A DNA stretch of 64,000 bases, taken from assembly GCA_037444075.1 (NCBI GenBank), contig JBBIND010000006.1:1-64000 (forward strand), given 5' to 3'. This stretch comes from JBBIND01 sp037444075 (GTDB lineage: Bacteria > Acidobacteriota > Terriglobia > Bryobacterales > Bryobacteraceae). A model generated the notes under the pieces. The model was not told the origin of the DNA and made no database searches. It saw nothing but the letters and a program-made list of their open reading frames with translations. A program made the translations under genes and the position numbers. Below, piece by piece: positions 46,566 to 55,878 of the stretch (the first letter of the stretch is position 1; the number at the start of each line of letters is the position of its first letter).

Positions 46566-49500
46566 CTACCAGAGCAGCTTCATAGCCAGCATGATCTGGC
46601 GCGCCGGGTTGGCGCGGTGGGCCACGGCGTTGATGCGGCCGAATGAGCCCGTGCCAAACGACGTGCCAGGGATGTCGAATTGCGGCGTATTGAAGAGATT
46701 GAACGCCTCGGCGCGGAACTGCAGGCGGAGACTCTCCTTGATCGAGGTGTTCTTGATCAGCGACACGTCGAAGTTGCTTTGGCCCGGTCCGCGCACGTCG
46801 GCCAAAGTCCGCGACAGATTGCCAAATTCAAAAGCCGGCGTATCCACGAATTGGAGGATGTCGAAGTACCTGTCCAGGCGGTCCGTGATTCGCCCGCTCA
46901 ATTCGGCGGAGCGGCCGGTACTGCTGGGACGCTGCCCGCCGCCGAAAGAGTTCGTGTTGTTGACGCTGCTGGTGACAGCCAGCGGGCGCCCGCCCTGGAA
47001 GGTCGTGATCCAGTCCAGCTGCCAGCCTTCAATGAGCTTGCGGATCACCGCCACGTCGCCGCCGCGGTAACGCCGTCCGGGACCTACAGGGAACTCGTAG
47101 ATGCCGCTGATCACCAGGCGTTGAGGGCGATTGATGGTGGATATTGACCGCTCCGCCTTGAGGTTGTGGTGGCTTTGCCGGCTGCCGATATCATCCAGCA
47201 GCTTCGCGTTCGTGTAAGAACCGAGCACGCTGATACCCCGCGCGAAGCGCTTCTCAACCTTCATCTGGAAAGCGTGATAGGTGGCGCTGCCAATCACCGG
47301 AGAGCGCATGGAGACGCCCGTGTACTGCGGGTAAGGACGCAAGAGCTGTCCGCGCGTGGTGGTCGCGCTGGCCAGGCTGCCCGTGGTGATGTGTCCAACG
47401 AAGGGATTGGCCACTCTCACGAGCAGCGCATCCTTGAGCGCGCGGGTCTCGTCGGTAATCTGGTTCAACTGAAGATCGCTATTCAGCAGACGCAGGCCGC
47501 GGTTGCCGACGTAAGTGGTCTCCACCACCAGATTCCGCGCGAGCTCATATTGCAGCCCGAAGCTGTATTGCTGGGTATAGGTGACGGGACGCTCAACGTC
47601 AACAAAGGAAACGCTTTGCCCCAGAAGAGTGGACAGCCCCTGCGAGGCGCCGATGGGACTGAGCAGACCCGTGGGGAAAGGATTGCTCAAGCGGTCCTGC
47701 GGAGTGACACCGTCCAGGCTCGACACCATCGGCGTACTGACGCTGAATCCCGGGGAGGCTGCGGTGCCGGCGCCGGAGTCCGAAGTGCCGGCGAAGAAGA
47801 TTCCGTAGCCGGTGCGCAGCACCAACTTCGGCGCCAATTGGTAGGCGATGCCGAAGCGTGGCGCGAAATTCAGCCGGTCGGGATCGGTCTGCCCGCGCGG
47901 CTGCCCGCCCGCGCCCGCATAGGTCAATCCGCCCCAGAGCGTGTAGCCGGGCACTTTGCCCTGCAACGGGCTGGGAGTGTCGAAGGCGAAGCCCCGGGTC
48001 ATCTGGTTGAAGCGCTCCGTGCGGGGGGCTTCATACTCCCACCGGAGGCCGAGGTTGAAGGTCAGTTTCGGGCTCAGGCGCACGTCGTCCTGGAGATAGA
48101 GAGCGTAGTAGACGTTCTGAAAAGCCGGGCCGACGTTGGTCGGGATGCTGCCGCTGGCCGGCGTCCCCAACAGGAAGGAGGCCACCGAGTGTCCGCTGAC
48201 GGTGTCCCGCACGGGGTCCGGACCGCGCGTAAACGCGGGATTGAACGAGTAACTGCCCGAGGCTGTGCCGACCGAAAGCCCGAGGTCTCTGTAGACGCGG
48301 ATGTCGCCTCCCCACTTCAGGTTGTGCCGCGCGCCGATGCGCGTCATGCTGCCCTGAAGCGTGTGCACGTCGTCCAGGCTCTCACTCATGCCGGAGCGGC
48401 CAACGCCGACCACGCCGCTCATCGAGATGGCCGGGAAGATTTCCTGCATCACAAGCCGGGAAAGGCTCTCGGGGAAACCGAGCGAACTCAGCCGGAAGTC
48501 CTTCGGCCGGTATTCGGTGATGTTGCCGTAGCGCACCAAGCCGTAGCGGATGTTGAGCAGCAGGCTGGGGCTGAGCGTGTTCACGTAGTCGAGCGCCGCG
48601 CCGCGGCTAAGGCGGTCCAGGAAGCGCGACTGCGTGGCAATCGTCTCGAAGATGTCGTCGTCGCCCAGCCTCGGGCGGCGGCTGATGGAGAGCCGGACGA
48701 ACAGACGCTGCGCGTCGCTGATGGTGTGGTCGACGCGGGTGATGAAGGCATCGTAGTCATCCGGAGAACTGCCGCTCCAGAAGAAGTTGTCTTCGCCGGA
48801 GAGAGGCAGGCCTGGCTGGTTTGGCTTGCCGTAGTATTGCAGGATGTTCAGCGCCACCGGATCCATGCGTGAGCGTGGGATGCGGTTGCCGGGGAACTGG
48901 TCCCTCACGAAATTGCCGGGCCTGTCAGGGACCCCGCGCGTCGAAAACGGATCGAACACGGGCAGGAAGCGGCCGCGCCCGTCATAAGTTTGCGAGAAGT
49001 CGCCGTCTCTTTGCGCCACTGTGGGCACCGTGGCCACGAGCGAGGTGGGGTCCGACTGCCGGATGCTCTCCCAACTGCCGAAAACGAAGGTACGGTTGCG
49101 GCCATCGTAGAGCTTGGGCAAGTAGACCGGTCCGCCGAGGTTGGCTCCGAACATGTGGAAGCGCTGAATCGGCTTGCCTTGGCCGGCGCGATTGTTGAAG
49201 AAGTTGTTGGCTTCCAGAATGTCGTTGCGCCAGAACTCGTGCAGTGAGCCGCGGAAGCTGTTGGTTCCGCTTTTCACCGTGACGTTCACTACGCCGCCGG
49301 CGGCGCGCCCGAACTCGGCGTCGAAGGTGTTGGTTTGCACCTTCATTTCCTGCACGGCTTCCACCGACGGGATGAACGCCACCGTATTGCCGGCGTCCAC
49401 GTTGGGGATTCCGTCCAGCAGCACGTCATTACTGCCGTTCGGATTTCCGCCCATGGAGATGTTGGAGGTAGCGCCGTTGTCGAACGGCCGGGCGAAGCTC

Positions 49501-49997
49501 CGTTCATCCGTCGGCTGCACGCCGGGCACGATGCGCGCTACCAGATACGGGTTTCGGCCGTTCAACGGGAGATTGATAATCTTCATCTGGTCCACTACTT
49601 CGCCGACCGAAGCCGTCGATGTTTCGAGCAAGGGCGACTCAGCCCGCACCTGCACCGTCTCGGTCACCACGCCCGGCTCGAGCAGGACGTCGACCTGAAT
49701 GCGGTCCTGCACCTGCACCTCAATCCCCTCGCGCACGAAGGACTTGAACCCCTGCATCTGGGCCGAAACCCGGTAGGTTCCCGGAATGAGGAAGGGAGCC
49801 GTGTAGTTGCCGTTGGAAGTGGACGTTGCACGCACGGAGACGTTCGTGCTCGTGTTGGTGATGGTGACGGGCACGTTGGGGACCACCGCACCGCTGGCGT
49901 CCAGAACGCGTCCGAGGATCGTGCCGCGAAATTCCTGGCCGTAAAGACCGGCTATGGCCAGAAAGAGTAGCAATAACCCTATCTTTTGTAACCTCAT
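46566..49997 (-). CDS. Oar-like TonB-dependent outer-membrane receptor
   Basis: 1143 residues from ATG 49997 (MRLQKIGLLLLFLAIAGLYG), chosen over an upstream frame because of AGGGG and a signal peptide. A carboxypeptidase-regulatory-like domain at about 20-110 (GTILGRVLDASGAVVPNVPVTITNTST) is followed by a plug (VVDQMKIINLPLNGRNPYLVARIVPGVQP, then DVLLDGIPNVDAGNTVAFIPSVEAVQEMKVQ). A large barrel ends FGRINAVAHRANPARQIMLAMKLLW. Such receptors are very numerous in Acidobacteriota and are thought to import large molecules such as oligosaccharides. The substrate here is unknown; neighbouring sugar-type genes suggest a carbohydrate. Confidence 0.93.
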   Translation of the reverse strand: MRLQKIGLLLLFLAIAGLYGQEFRGTILGRVLDASGAVVPNVPVTITNTSTNVSVRATSTSNGNYTAPFLIPGTYRVSAQMQGFKSFVREGIEVQVQDRIQVDVLLEPGVVTETVQVRAESPLLETSTASVGEVVDQMKIINLPLNGRNPYLVARIVPGVQPTDERSFARPFDNGATSNISMGGNPNGSNDVLLDGIPNVDAGNTVAFIPSVEAVQEMKVQTNTFDAEFGRAAGGVVNVTVKSGTNSFRGSLHEFWRNDILEANNFFNNRAGQGKPIQRFHMFGANLGGPVYLPKLYDGRNRTFVFGSWESIRQSDPTSLVATVPTVAQRDGDFSQTYDGRGRFLPVFDPFSTRGVPDRPGNFVRDQFPGNRIPRSRMDPVALNILQYYGKPNQPGLPLSGEDNFFWSGSSPDDYDAFITRVDHTISDAQRLFVRLSISRRPRLGDDDIFETIATQSRFLDRLSRGAALDYVNTLSPSLLLNIRYGLVRYGNITEYRPKDFRLSSLGFPESLSRLVMQEIFPAISMSGVVGVGRSGMSESLDDVHTLQGSMTRIGARHNLKWGGDIRVYRDLGLSVGTASGSYSFNPAFTRGPDPVRDTVSGHSVASFLLGTPASGSIPTNVGPAFQNVYYALYLQDDVRLSPKLTFNLGLRWEYEAPRTERFNQMTRGFAFDTPSPLQGKVPGYTLWGGLTYAGAGGQPRGQTDPDRLNFAPRFGIAYQLAPKLVLRTGYGIFFAGTSDSGAGTAASPGFSVSTPMVSSLDGVTPQDRLSNPFPTGLLSPIGASQGLSTLLGQSVSFVDVERPVTYTQQYSFGLQYELARNLVVETTYVGNRGLRLLNSDLQLNQITDETRALKDALLVRVANPFVGHITTGSLASATTTRGQLLRPYPQYTGVSMRSPVIGSATYHAFQMKVEKRFARGISVLGSYTNAKLLDDIGSRQSHHNLKAERSISTINRPQRLVISGIYEFPVGPGRRYRGGDVAVIRKLIEGWQLDWITTFQGGRPLAVTSSVNNTNSFGGGQRPSSTGRSAELSGRITDRLDRYFDILQFVDTPAFEFGNLSRTLADVRGPGQSNFDVSLIKNTSIKESLRLQFRAEAFNLFNTPQFDIPGTSFGTGSFGRINAVAHRANPARQIMLAMKLLW

Positions 49998-50013
49998 TGT
50001 AACCCCTGCAAAC

Positions 50014-50042
50014 TTCGTATTCGCATTCACCAGTGCTGTCAA
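50014..50042 (-). promoter_or_regulatory. Candidate sigma-70 promoter of the Oar-like gene
   Basis: On the minus strand a perfect TTGACA (50042-50037) is followed after 17 bp by TACGAA (three of six matches to TATAAT). Transcription would start close to the ATG, leaving a very short leader. Confidence 0.35.
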
Positions 50043-50067
50043 TTCAGGATGCGAAGGTGTTGTTTCA

Positions 50068-50085
50068 CGAAGATCAGCATCTTCG
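50068..50085. promoter_or_regulatory. Operator-like inverted repeat upstream of the Oar-like promoter
   Basis: CGAAGAT-CAGC-ATCTTCG is a perfect 7-bp inverted repeat with a 4-base spacer, 26 bp upstream of the candidate -35. The position fits a regulator binding site. Confidence 0.4.
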
Positions 50086-50110
50086 CGTTTCAACCCGCGC
50101 CACTAAGCGT

Positions 50111-50141
50111 GCCCCGCTCGAGCTGATGCACCGGGCGGGGC
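50111..50141. terminator. GC-rich hairpin after the Gfo/Idh gene
   Basis: GCCCCGC (50111-50117) pairs with GCGGGGC (50135-50141) across 17 bases, 35-65 bp past the oxidoreductase stop. No T-run is present on the minus strand. Confidence 0.3.
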
Positions 50142-50175
50142 CTGATTGCTTTTGGCCGGCAGCCGGTCTTGCCGG

Positions 50176-51285
50176 CTACACGTCGACGCCCAGTTCGCTC
50201 CAGGTGACCACCCTCTCTTTGACCATGGCTTCATGGCCAAGGATGGAGGTCAGCGCGGCTGTGGCTCCCACCGTCACATCAGCGGGATTGGGGGCGCCGC
50301 TGCGTATGCACTCGTAGAACGCGACTGTGTGGGCGTGCGGATTCTCTTTTTCCTTTTCCGCCAGCACAACCGGGGCGCCTCCGGAGCCCAGCGGGTGCAT
50401 GGTGGGATTGGACAGCAGGTCGACGGCGCCCTTCGTGCCGTAGACATAGATGTACTGCCCGCCGCTGGGCATGGAACGAGGATGGAACACGTTCTGCGTA
50501 AAGGACAGCTTCACCCCGTTCGCATATTCGTAGGTGAGGCTGCCGCAATCGAAGATAGTGCGTCCCGGCGGGTCGTTCTTGTACAGCATGATTCCGCCGA
50601 ATCCGCATGCCCTTACAGGCCGCTGACCGACCGCCCAGTTGCAGGCATCGAGGTTGTGTACGGATTGCTCGATGAGGTATCCGCCCGATTGGGTCACGTC
50701 GAAGTACCAGTCACCGGAAGTCCCGTCGTGGGCCAGGTCCGCCGTCGCGTGCCGCTGTGCCTTGACCATGATGACGTCGCCGATGACTCCGTCGCGGATC
50801 TTCCGCACGGCCTCTCCCATCTGCTTGTAGGAGCGCATTTGCTGGCCCGCCACAAACACGCGGTTGGAGGCGCGAGCCGCCGCTACCAGCGCGCGCACCT
50901 GTTCCGCAGTGGCGCCGATGGGCTTTTCGCAATAAACGTGCTTGCCCGCCTGAAGCGCGGCGATGGCCATTTCCGCGTGCAAGTGCGGCGGGGTGGCAAT
51001 GTATACGGCGTCTACATCCTTGAGATCGATGATTCTGCGCCAATCCGCAAAAGTGGCTGGGTTGTCCCGGACCGCAGCCGTGGCAGCCTTATCCAGGCGG
51101 TCCGGCTTGTTGTCGCACAGCGCGACGACCTTGGCGGCGGGCTGCTCCAGGATTCCCCGCATAAGGTAAGCGCCGCGATTGCCGGTGCCGATGACGGCGG
51201 TTCGAATGATATCGCCGGATTGAGCCGATGCCAGCCCCGCCGCGGCGGAGGCACCGAAAAGGAATTGTCTGCGATTAACATTCAT
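50176..51285 (-). CDS. Gfo/Idh/MocA-family oxidoreductase with Tat signal
   Basis: 369 residues. The N-terminus MNVNRRQFLFGASAAAGLASA is a clear twin-arginine signal, so the enzyme is probably periplasmic. The NAD(P)-binding motif AVIGTGNRGAYLM is followed by VYIATPPHLHAEMAIAALQAGKHVYCEKPIG, containing the family EKP. A candidate catalytic histidine lies in IEQSVHNLDACNW. It likely oxidises or reduces a sugar or cyclitol. It is 12 bp after the TIM-barrel gene, with which it forms an operon. Confidence 0.9.
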   Translation of the reverse strand: MNVNRRQFLFGASAAAGLASAQSGDIIRTAVIGTGNRGAYLMRGILEQPAAKVVALCDNKPDRLDKAATAAVRDNPATFADWRRIIDLKDVDAVYIATPPHLHAEMAIAALQAGKHVYCEKPIGATAEQVRALVAAARASNRVFVAGQQMRSYKQMGEAVRKIRDGVIGDVIMVKAQRHATADLAHDGTSGDWYFDVTQSGGYLIEQSVHNLDACNWAVGQRPVRACGFGGIMLYKNDPPGRTIFDCGSLTYEYANGVKLSFTQNVFHPRSMPSGGQYIYVYGTKGAVDLLSNPTMHPLGSGGAPVVLAEKEKENPHAHTVAFYECIRSGAPNPADVTVGATAALTSILGHEAMVKERVVTWSELGVDV

Positions 51286-51297
51286 GATGACCTCTTA

Positions 51298-52197
51298 TCA
51301 GCTCTTCTCAGAAAGATAGTGCTCAAGCCCGCCGATAACCGACTCCAGGTACTCCCGGGCCCGGCGCGCCAACGCGTCGACGCCTTCCGGCACGGCCGGC
51401 CTCGGCTTCAGCGGTTCAAAAATATTCTCGCAGGCGAGCGGCATGACGAGTCCTGTCCGCATCACGGGCGTGAGCAGCTTGTAGTGATCGATTTCGCCGA
51501 AGCCAGGGCCGCAATCCTCGTCCTTCGGCGTGTTGCGGTGGTCCTTGATGGCAAAGGCGCGGATGTCCTGCCAGCACGTTTGTATGTCGGCAATCGGATC
51601 CTGATTCTCGTAATCGAGCACGTTGCCGGCATCGTAGCACATGCGCACGGAAGGCTCTCCGACCTCCGCCAGAATGCGCGCGCACATCTGTCCCGTGGCC
51701 GTGTTTCCGCCGTGCTGCTTGATGAGCACGGTGACACCGGCGGCTTGCGCGGACGGCGCGATGCGCTTCAGCACGGCGATCACGGATTCGTACTGCCCCG
51801 GAGCCGTCTTGCCGAACGTCAGCAGAAAGGGTATCCGGGCGGCCGCCGCCTGCTCGACGCGGCGCAGGTGGGCGTCAGCCGCCACGGGCGCTTCCAGGTG
51901 AACGGTGGAGAACATCATCACCGGCTCCAACTCGAGTTCGCGGCAGCGGTCCGCCAACCGCGCCGCATCCGAAGGAGGCGCCTCGACGGGAAGCAAGGGA
52001 CGCGGCTTTCCAGTAGCGTCGCGATGATTGACGCCCCAGGCCACGTAACGGTATCCGGCGCCCCGGATGCCCGACAGAGCGCGCTCCAGAGGGAAGGCCG
52101 AGTAGGGCAGCGTCATGCAGGCTAGTTGAAATCGGGTGGGCCGCCCTGCCTGGTACAGGGCGGTTGTCAGGCTCGCCAGGAATTCGCGCCGGAGCAT
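51298..52197 (-). CDS. Sugar phosphate isomerase/epimerase-like TIM barrel protein
   Basis: 299 residues of the xylose isomerase-like (AP endonuclease 2) fold. The N-terminus MLRREFLASLTTALY looks like a short Tat signal. Probable metal ligands lie in MMFSTVHLEAP, VLIKQHGGN, MCYDAGNVLDYE, AFAIKDHR and ACENIF. It probably isomerises or epimerises a sugar-like substrate in partnership with the downstream Gfo/Idh enzyme. The true substrate is unknown. Confidence 0.82.
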   Translation of the reverse strand: MLRREFLASLTTALYQAGRPTRFQLACMTLPYSAFPLERALSGIRGAGYRYVAWGVNHRDATGKPRPLLPVEAPPSDAARLADRCRELELEPVMMFSTVHLEAPVAADAHLRRVEQAAAARIPFLLTFGKTAPGQYESVIAVLKRIAPSAQAAGVTVLIKQHGGNTATGQMCARILAEVGEPSVRMCYDAGNVLDYENQDPIADIQTCWQDIRAFAIKDHRNTPKDEDCGPGFGEIDHYKLLTPVMRTGLVMPLACENIFEPLKPRPAVPEGVDALARRAREYLESVIGGLEHYLSEKS

Positions 52198-52321
52198 CGT
52201 CTTTCCTCCTTGAACAGGCAGGCTCTAAAGGCCGCCTGGGATCTCATGCCTGCTGACAAGTATGCAACCTTTTGCCCGCGTCCGGACATGCCGCGGAGTG
52301 GGACTCAACCGCCTGCACGTG

Positions 52322-52349
52322 GGCTTCACGCAGAAAGTGCCGTGAAGCC
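52322..52349. terminator. 9-bp inverted repeat after the metallohydrolase gene
   Basis: GGCTTCACG (52322-52330) pairs with CGTGAAGCC (52341-52349) over a 10-base loop, 43-70 bp past the metallohydrolase stop on the minus strand. There is no T-run; it may end the transcript or be an operator for the downstream genes. The remaining intergenic sequence to 52197 shows no gene. Confidence 0.4.
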
Positions 52350-52391
52350 GGCGCTCTTGAAGCACTGAACGGCCCCCTGAGCCGAACACCC

Positions 52392-55034
52392 TTAGGAATG
52401 CGGCGCGAAAGCGTGATCGTGGTCATGCCCGCGCCGGTGCAATTCGTTGTGCAGGGTCCGGTGAGCCGAGACGAGCTTCATTCGAATTCGCTTGTACACT
52501 TCGTCCTCGGCCCGCGTGCCCACGGTGTCAATATATGCCAGCGCGCCTTCGATCTGATCCAGCATGGTGAGAGCATCCGCGGCGGAGAAGAACTCGGTGC
52601 CCTCCACGCGGATCATCACCGGAGAGCTGTGCGCGGCGATGATCTCGGGCCTATCCGCATAGTTACCCCGCACCATCAAAGCCACCCACGAGCTTCTGTC
52701 AATTTTGGTGGACCAATGGCCGGCATCCCGGTCCGGCTTAACGCTGCGGCTTTCACGGACCTCGCCATTGACCACCAACTCCACTTTGCTCATGGGCACG
52801 GTGACGCTGGCAAGTTCCCAGGTGATGTCGACCGTACCCCCACCCGCCTTCATCTCCATCCTTGCGCCGGCGGGTCGGCCCGCCACGGAGAACTCCATCA
52901 GCGGCCCATACGACACGAAAGTGTGACCGGCTCTCACGGCTTCCTTCCAGGCGTCGTAGGTGAACTCCCGGTTCGGAGGAATCAGGGCATAGGTTCGCAC
53001 CGCTCCCACGGGGGTGGAAGCCGCCATCTTGTCGGTCCCTCCGACGGCCGCCACGAAGTAACCGCAATTGAGGTAGCGGTAATAGTCGGACAGAGAGTAC
53101 GGGTCGATTCCGCCGTAGAGATTCCCCCAGGAGGTCATCTCCACGCCATCGATGGAGCCGGTGATCAAGTCCGCGGCGTTCTCGCAGCGGGGATTGGGGA
53201 AATGCGGGAGCACCACCAGACCACCCTGCTGTTTGCAGCGCTCAGCCCACTCCATCAGCAACACGCCAATGGGATCGCCGAGAGCCGCTTCGTCAGGGCC
53301 GCCCACGCACATCGGCGCGATGATGTTGCCGTTGTAACCCAGCAGGGAGATGTGCCCCAAGACGTGCTGCCGGTTTTCGGTGCCAACCCGGACCAGCCAC
53401 TCCCCATCTCCGCCCGCCTGCTTTGAACCGAACGTGGTCTTGCCATCGAAGTCCCCCACGTTGGTCATCAGTTCTCCCCACTGACTGGCCAACAGGTTCA
53501 CGACGTTGACGCCTTCAGCGGCTCCCTCGAGTTGCGCCGTGGACGGTGAGAGGAAATGCACGTGCGTATCCGCCGTCACCCAGCCGCGTTCCCGCCAGGG
53601 GAGCACTTTTTCGATGGTGACCTCAATCGTCTCTGTTGCGCGTGTCACCCGGACGACTCTGCGGACGGGCTTGATCTCAAACCCCTTGCTGATCTCCAGG
53701 TAGACATTTCCCAGCGGCAGATCGATCACGGTTTCGCCGGAGATGTACGTGCAACGGTGCCGCCCCTGATGCTGGAACTCGGGAGCGTAGTCCTCAAACC
53801 AGGCGCTGTTCGGCTGCCGGTGCCGGTCGACGGGCGCCAGGTACTCGCCGCTTTCGCCGTGGACGTGCAGCTTGACGGGCACCTGCTTGCCGCTTCTGGC
53901 CTCGAGCACGCTGATTCGGACCCGCTGCGTGGCGGGCGCCACGGGCGCCATGCGACTGCCGCCGGCTTGTTCGAGTTCGGTGACAGGGATCTGTGTGCCG
54001 TCCCACAAGTGGAACCGGGCGTCCGGGTGGGCCGTGTATTCAACCAGGACTTCGCTCGCGGAAAGCTGGGGCACCTGGTTGTTGTAGGTGGCAGCCCAAT
54101 CGCTTGCCGGGTAGATGTTCCTGGGGCTCGCCGAGATCACCTGCCCCATGTCTAGCTGGACTTGAGGCCAACGCCCGAGCCGGTCCACTTTGTAGTCGAA
54201 CATGAAGCTCTCTGGAAGCCTCAGAATGGCCTTACGGCGAGGGGCCCAGCGGAGAGGCTCCGCGGATGCCGGACCTGCGGAGACGGCTGAGATCACCACG
54301 CCGCTCTGCTTGGGCTCCCATCGCAGCGCTGAAATCTCCTTTTCGGGATGCGGGTTTCGCCAGGCCCATAGCCAGTTCACCCATGGCCCCCGGTCCGCGG
54401 ACCGGACCCTTGTCTCGCCCTGACCCCAGCCGAGACCACCGCCTACGTCGACCAGGATGGAGGGTTGTTCGTTCACGGGCCGCACCGGATGCATCTTGGT
54501 GTGCGCCACAGCCTGGAAACAGTTCTCTCCCCAGATGGCCCTGAACATGCCTATCTGGTGCCGCCTGCGGATAGCCTGCCGCGCCTCCGTTCCATCTGCG
54601 TACACGATGACGTAGTCGGCGACGTGCTCTGACAGGCGTCCTTCGCCGGGCATGGGCCGGGCAAAACCGCGCGCGTCGCGTTCCAGCGGCTTCAAGTCCG
54701 TCGTGTGCTGGAAAACGAGCCACTCGGCTTTCAAGCCCGGCGCCGGCTGCGTAACAGTCTGATCCCGCAGAAGCACGGGCTGCTCGATGTGGAACGGGAT
54801 GCCCCATCCGACACAGGACCCTTGCGGCGCTTGTGCAGCCGCCTTTGCCATTGTCTCCGAGACTCCGGCACCAGCCAACTCCTCAAAAGTGACATTTCCT
54901 TTGAGGGGAACCGGCGAGAAGCGCGGAGACGATGGCCCGTCATGAAACGGGCGTCCTGCGTATGCGGTTGCCATAGCTGCCGCGGCCGAACCTGCTGCCG
55001 ATGATTCCAGGAATTCTCTTCTAGACATTGTCAT
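52392..55034 (-). CDS. CehA/McbA-family metallohydrolase with Tat signal
   Basis: 880 residues from ATG 55034 (MTMSRREFLESSAAG), preceded by GGGAGAGGTCATC. ATG 55028 is a close alternative, and the upstream frame extension to 55232 is not conserved-looking. The twin-arginine signal predicts export. The C-terminal third holds a PHP-like metal site: ADTHVHFLSPSTAQ, VVLPHFPNPRCENAAD, and GGTDKM. The central part has beta-rich domains of unknown role. Characterised relatives hydrolyse carbamate or other esters, but most are uncharacterised and the substrate here cannot be named. Downstream of it lie two Tat-type sugar enzymes. Confidence 0.82.
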   Translation of the reverse strand: MTMSRREFLESSAAGSAAAAMATAYAGRPFHDGPSSPRFSPVPLKGNVTFEELAGAGVSETMAKAAAQAPQGSCVGWGIPFHIEQPVLLRDQTVTQPAPGLKAEWLVFQHTTDLKPLERDARGFARPMPGEGRLSEHVADYVIVYADGTEARQAIRRRHQIGMFRAIWGENCFQAVAHTKMHPVRPVNEQPSILVDVGGGLGWGQGETRVRSADRGPWVNWLWAWRNPHPEKEISALRWEPKQSGVVISAVSAGPASAEPLRWAPRRKAILRLPESFMFDYKVDRLGRWPQVQLDMGQVISASPRNIYPASDWAATYNNQVPQLSASEVLVEYTAHPDARFHLWDGTQIPVTELEQAGGSRMAPVAPATQRVRISVLEARSGKQVPVKLHVHGESGEYLAPVDRHRQPNSAWFEDYAPEFQHQGRHRCTYISGETVIDLPLGNVYLEISKGFEIKPVRRVVRVTRATETIEVTIEKVLPWRERGWVTADTHVHFLSPSTAQLEGAAEGVNVVNLLASQWGELMTNVGDFDGKTTFGSKQAGGDGEWLVRVGTENRQHVLGHISLLGYNGNIIAPMCVGGPDEAALGDPIGVLLMEWAERCKQQGGLVVLPHFPNPRCENAADLITGSIDGVEMTSWGNLYGGIDPYSLSDYYRYLNCGYFVAAVGGTDKMAASTPVGAVRTYALIPPNREFTYDAWKEAVRAGHTFVSYGPLMEFSVAGRPAGARMEMKAGGGTVDITWELASVTVPMSKVELVVNGEVRESRSVKPDRDAGHWSTKIDRSSWVALMVRGNYADRPEIIAAHSSPVMIRVEGTEFFSAADALTMLDQIEGALAYIDTVGTRAEDEVYKRIRMKLVSAHRTLHNELHRRGHDHDHAFAPHS

Positions 55035-55259
55035 GATGACCTCTCCCGAGGGGCACTCGCGCCCCTGCGGACCTGCGGCTTGGACTTGTTGACCGCGCCC
55101 ATTGGCGAGGCGCCGCGCTGAGCCGGCGCCGGGGCAGCCAACGACATTTCCACCTCGTGCGTGGCGGAGCTGATAAGGGCCACCGCCACGCTGAAATCGC
55201 CGGTTCCCGCCAGACGTCGATGCGGGGCGCATTGTGGCGGAAGGACTTGCCCAGAACGT
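55035..55259 (-). other. Intergenic stretch with a possible gene fragment
   Basis: A minus-strand frame ends in TGA overlapping the metallohydrolase ATG and reads GTGDFSVAVALISSATHEVE. A second frame just upstream reads LDVLGKSFRHNAPRIDVWRE. The two look like parts of one protein separated by a frameshift, but no family was recognised and there is no start codon with a ribosome-binding site. Confidence 0.25.
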
Positions 55260-55865
55260 CTAGAGCAGCAGGGAGAAGCCCGCCGAGATCTCCATTTGCC
55301 TCAACATCCCCGAAACGTTCGGCAGGTCGAACGGCTTGCCGGTAACGTACTCGCGGAGGTCGAACCGGATGCCGAGAGTCGGCGTAATGCGGACCTTGAT
55401 GCCTCCACCGTAGTTGAAACCGAACTTCGTGTTGCCGCTACCCTCGGTCACAGAGGCGCCCGGCGGAACGAAATTGCTGAAGTGTCCGCCGCCAGTCACG
55501 AACGGGCGGACAGGGTTGCCTTCGGGCGTGGCGTAGGCCAGGAAATTGTAGAAGCCCTGATGGATGGCCATGCCGTCTTGTTGAGGCGGCGTGGTTTCGA
55601 ACCGCAACTGCGTCCGGTTGTAGGCGTAGCCGAATTCACTACCGAGGAAACGGTAGTTGTTCACCGTCAGGCGGAAACCGAACCGCCATCCGTCAGCCAA
55701 AGAGACGTCCAAGCCGCGTGCGCCGGGCGTAGTGGCAGTGACAATCTGCCCGATGTTCTTGCTGGCGAGCCGGGAGGCGCCTCCGTGGAGGCCAATTTCA
55801 GCCACTTGCGCGAAGGCAGTAGCGGCAAAACCGAACAGAAGCAGGGTAGTGATGATAGTCTTCAT
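55260..55865 (-). CDS. Small outer-membrane beta-barrel protein
   Basis: 201 residues with a signal peptide (TLLLFGFAATAFAQ). The mature part is made of alternating amphipathic strands (WRFGFRLTVNNYRFLGSEFGYAYNRTQLRFE, PFVTGGGHFSNFVPPG, KFGFNYGGGIKVRI). It ends FSLLL, consistent with an eight-stranded OmpA-like or OmpW-like barrel. No binding domain is attached. Function is unknown. It is 13 bp after the lutC stop, possibly the last gene of that transcript. Confidence 0.8.
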   Translation of the reverse strand: MKTIITTLLLFGFAATAFAQVAEIGLHGGASRLASKNIGQIVTATTPGARGLDVSLADGWRFGFRLTVNNYRFLGSEFGYAYNRTQLRFETTPPQQDGMAIHQGFYNFLAYATPEGNPVRPFVTGGGHFSNFVPPGASVTEGSGNTKFGFNYGGGIKVRITPTLGIRFDLREYVTGKPFDLPNVSGMLRQMEISAGFSLLL

Positions 55866-55878
55866 GCACCGTAGGTCC

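Noticed and set aside
50146..52125. Plus-strand ORF of 659 codons across the Gfo/Idh and TIM-barrel genes
   Set aside because: It spans two real genes on the other strand and has shadow-type composition.
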